Assembly (NCBI RefSeq): GCF_947492965.1
Contig: NZ_CANLOZ010000015.1
Location: forward strand, 1-64,000
Length of the DNA stretch: 64,000 bases
Source of the DNA: an uncultured Aquimarina sp.
Lineage (GTDB): Bacteria > Bacteroidota > Bacteroidia > Flavobacteriales > Flavobacteriaceae
Reading direction: 5' to 3'
Below are positions 63,984 through 64,000 of the stretch, piece by piece. Every line of letters starts with the position of its first letter. The first letter of the stretch is position 1. The notes under the pieces are model-generated. The model saw only the letters and a program-made list of their open reading frames with translations. It did no database searches and was not told where the DNA came from. Both the position numbers and the translations under genes were made by a program.

Positions 63984-64000
63984 ATGGCTATTCCTAAAAA
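63984..64000 (+). CDS. Start of an ORF cut by the window end
   Basis: ATG at 63984 followed by five codons (MAIPK, frame open to the edge) in the same TAAATAATGG context as the previous gene. Too short for a call. Only as a guess, MAIPK-type starts occur in some HNH/McrA-like restriction proteins. Confidence 0.25.

Noticed and set aside
1..64000. CRISPR array or insertion sequence
   Set aside because: I saw no regularly spaced identical repeats and no transposase-like gene.

Overview
The window looks like chromosome from a marine member of the Flavobacteriia (Bacteroidota), of the Aquimarina / Tenacibaculum type. The genus is an inference from protein style, not a measured match. Supporting signs are the AT-rich sequence, promoters of the Bacteroidota form (TTG, about 20 nt, TAnnTTTG), few Shine-Dalgarno sites, type IX secretion (T9SS) sorting tails on an amylase and a protease, TPR-type histidine kinases, and polysaccharide-degrading lipoproteins.

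Layout. Bases 1-12000 are mostly housekeeping: an orphan TPR histidine kinase, then thrS-infC-rpmI-rplT (infC appears to start at an AUA codon), an rRNA/tRNA methyltransferase, an M48 protease, a bifunctional RelA/SpoT, a Fur-family regulator and purA. Bases 12100-18800 hold a probable metal-uptake set (small Cys-motif protein, TonB-dependent receptor, PepSY membrane protein, lipoprotein), an OmpA-like coiled-coil protein and an AraC regulator. Bases 19300-29250 hold a vanadium-haloperoxidase-like lipoprotein, tRNA-Pro(GGG), cytochrome bd oxidase (cydAB), a histidine kinase/response regulator pair, a methyltransferase, an esterase and an alpha/beta hydrolase split by an in-frame stop that separates its catalytic serine from its acid and histidine.

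Bases 29300-37700 are the most interesting part. A minus-strand type VI secretion cargo operon reads vgrG, a probable adaptor, a PAAR-like (DUF4280-type) protein fused to a zinc metalloprotease, a small lipoprotein, a protein with a lysozyme-like C-terminal domain, and a small exported protein that overlaps it. I read this as two effector-immunity pairs loaded on one spike. A leucine-rich-repeat lipoprotein lies directly downstream. Its promoter and the vgrG promoter share a 15-nt box placed exactly 45 nt upstream of the -7 element in both, which suggests common control.

Bases 38100-61800 contain a large T9SS-exported alpha-amylase with three starch-binding modules, a PcrA/UvrD helicase, a run of DsrE, M20 amidohydrolase, FMN glutamate-synthase-like and YitT-type genes, a T9SS metalloprotease, a tandem pair of patatin-like proteins next to an M1 aminopeptidase, a GH16 glycoside hydrolase and recG.

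Bases 61900-64000 enter an accessory region. A tyrosine recombinase is preceded by a perfect 35-nt palindrome (13-bp arms around a 9-nt centre are one way to parse it) and followed by hairpin sequences and small same-strand ORFs. This could be the start of an integron-like cassette array or another mobile island that continues past the window.
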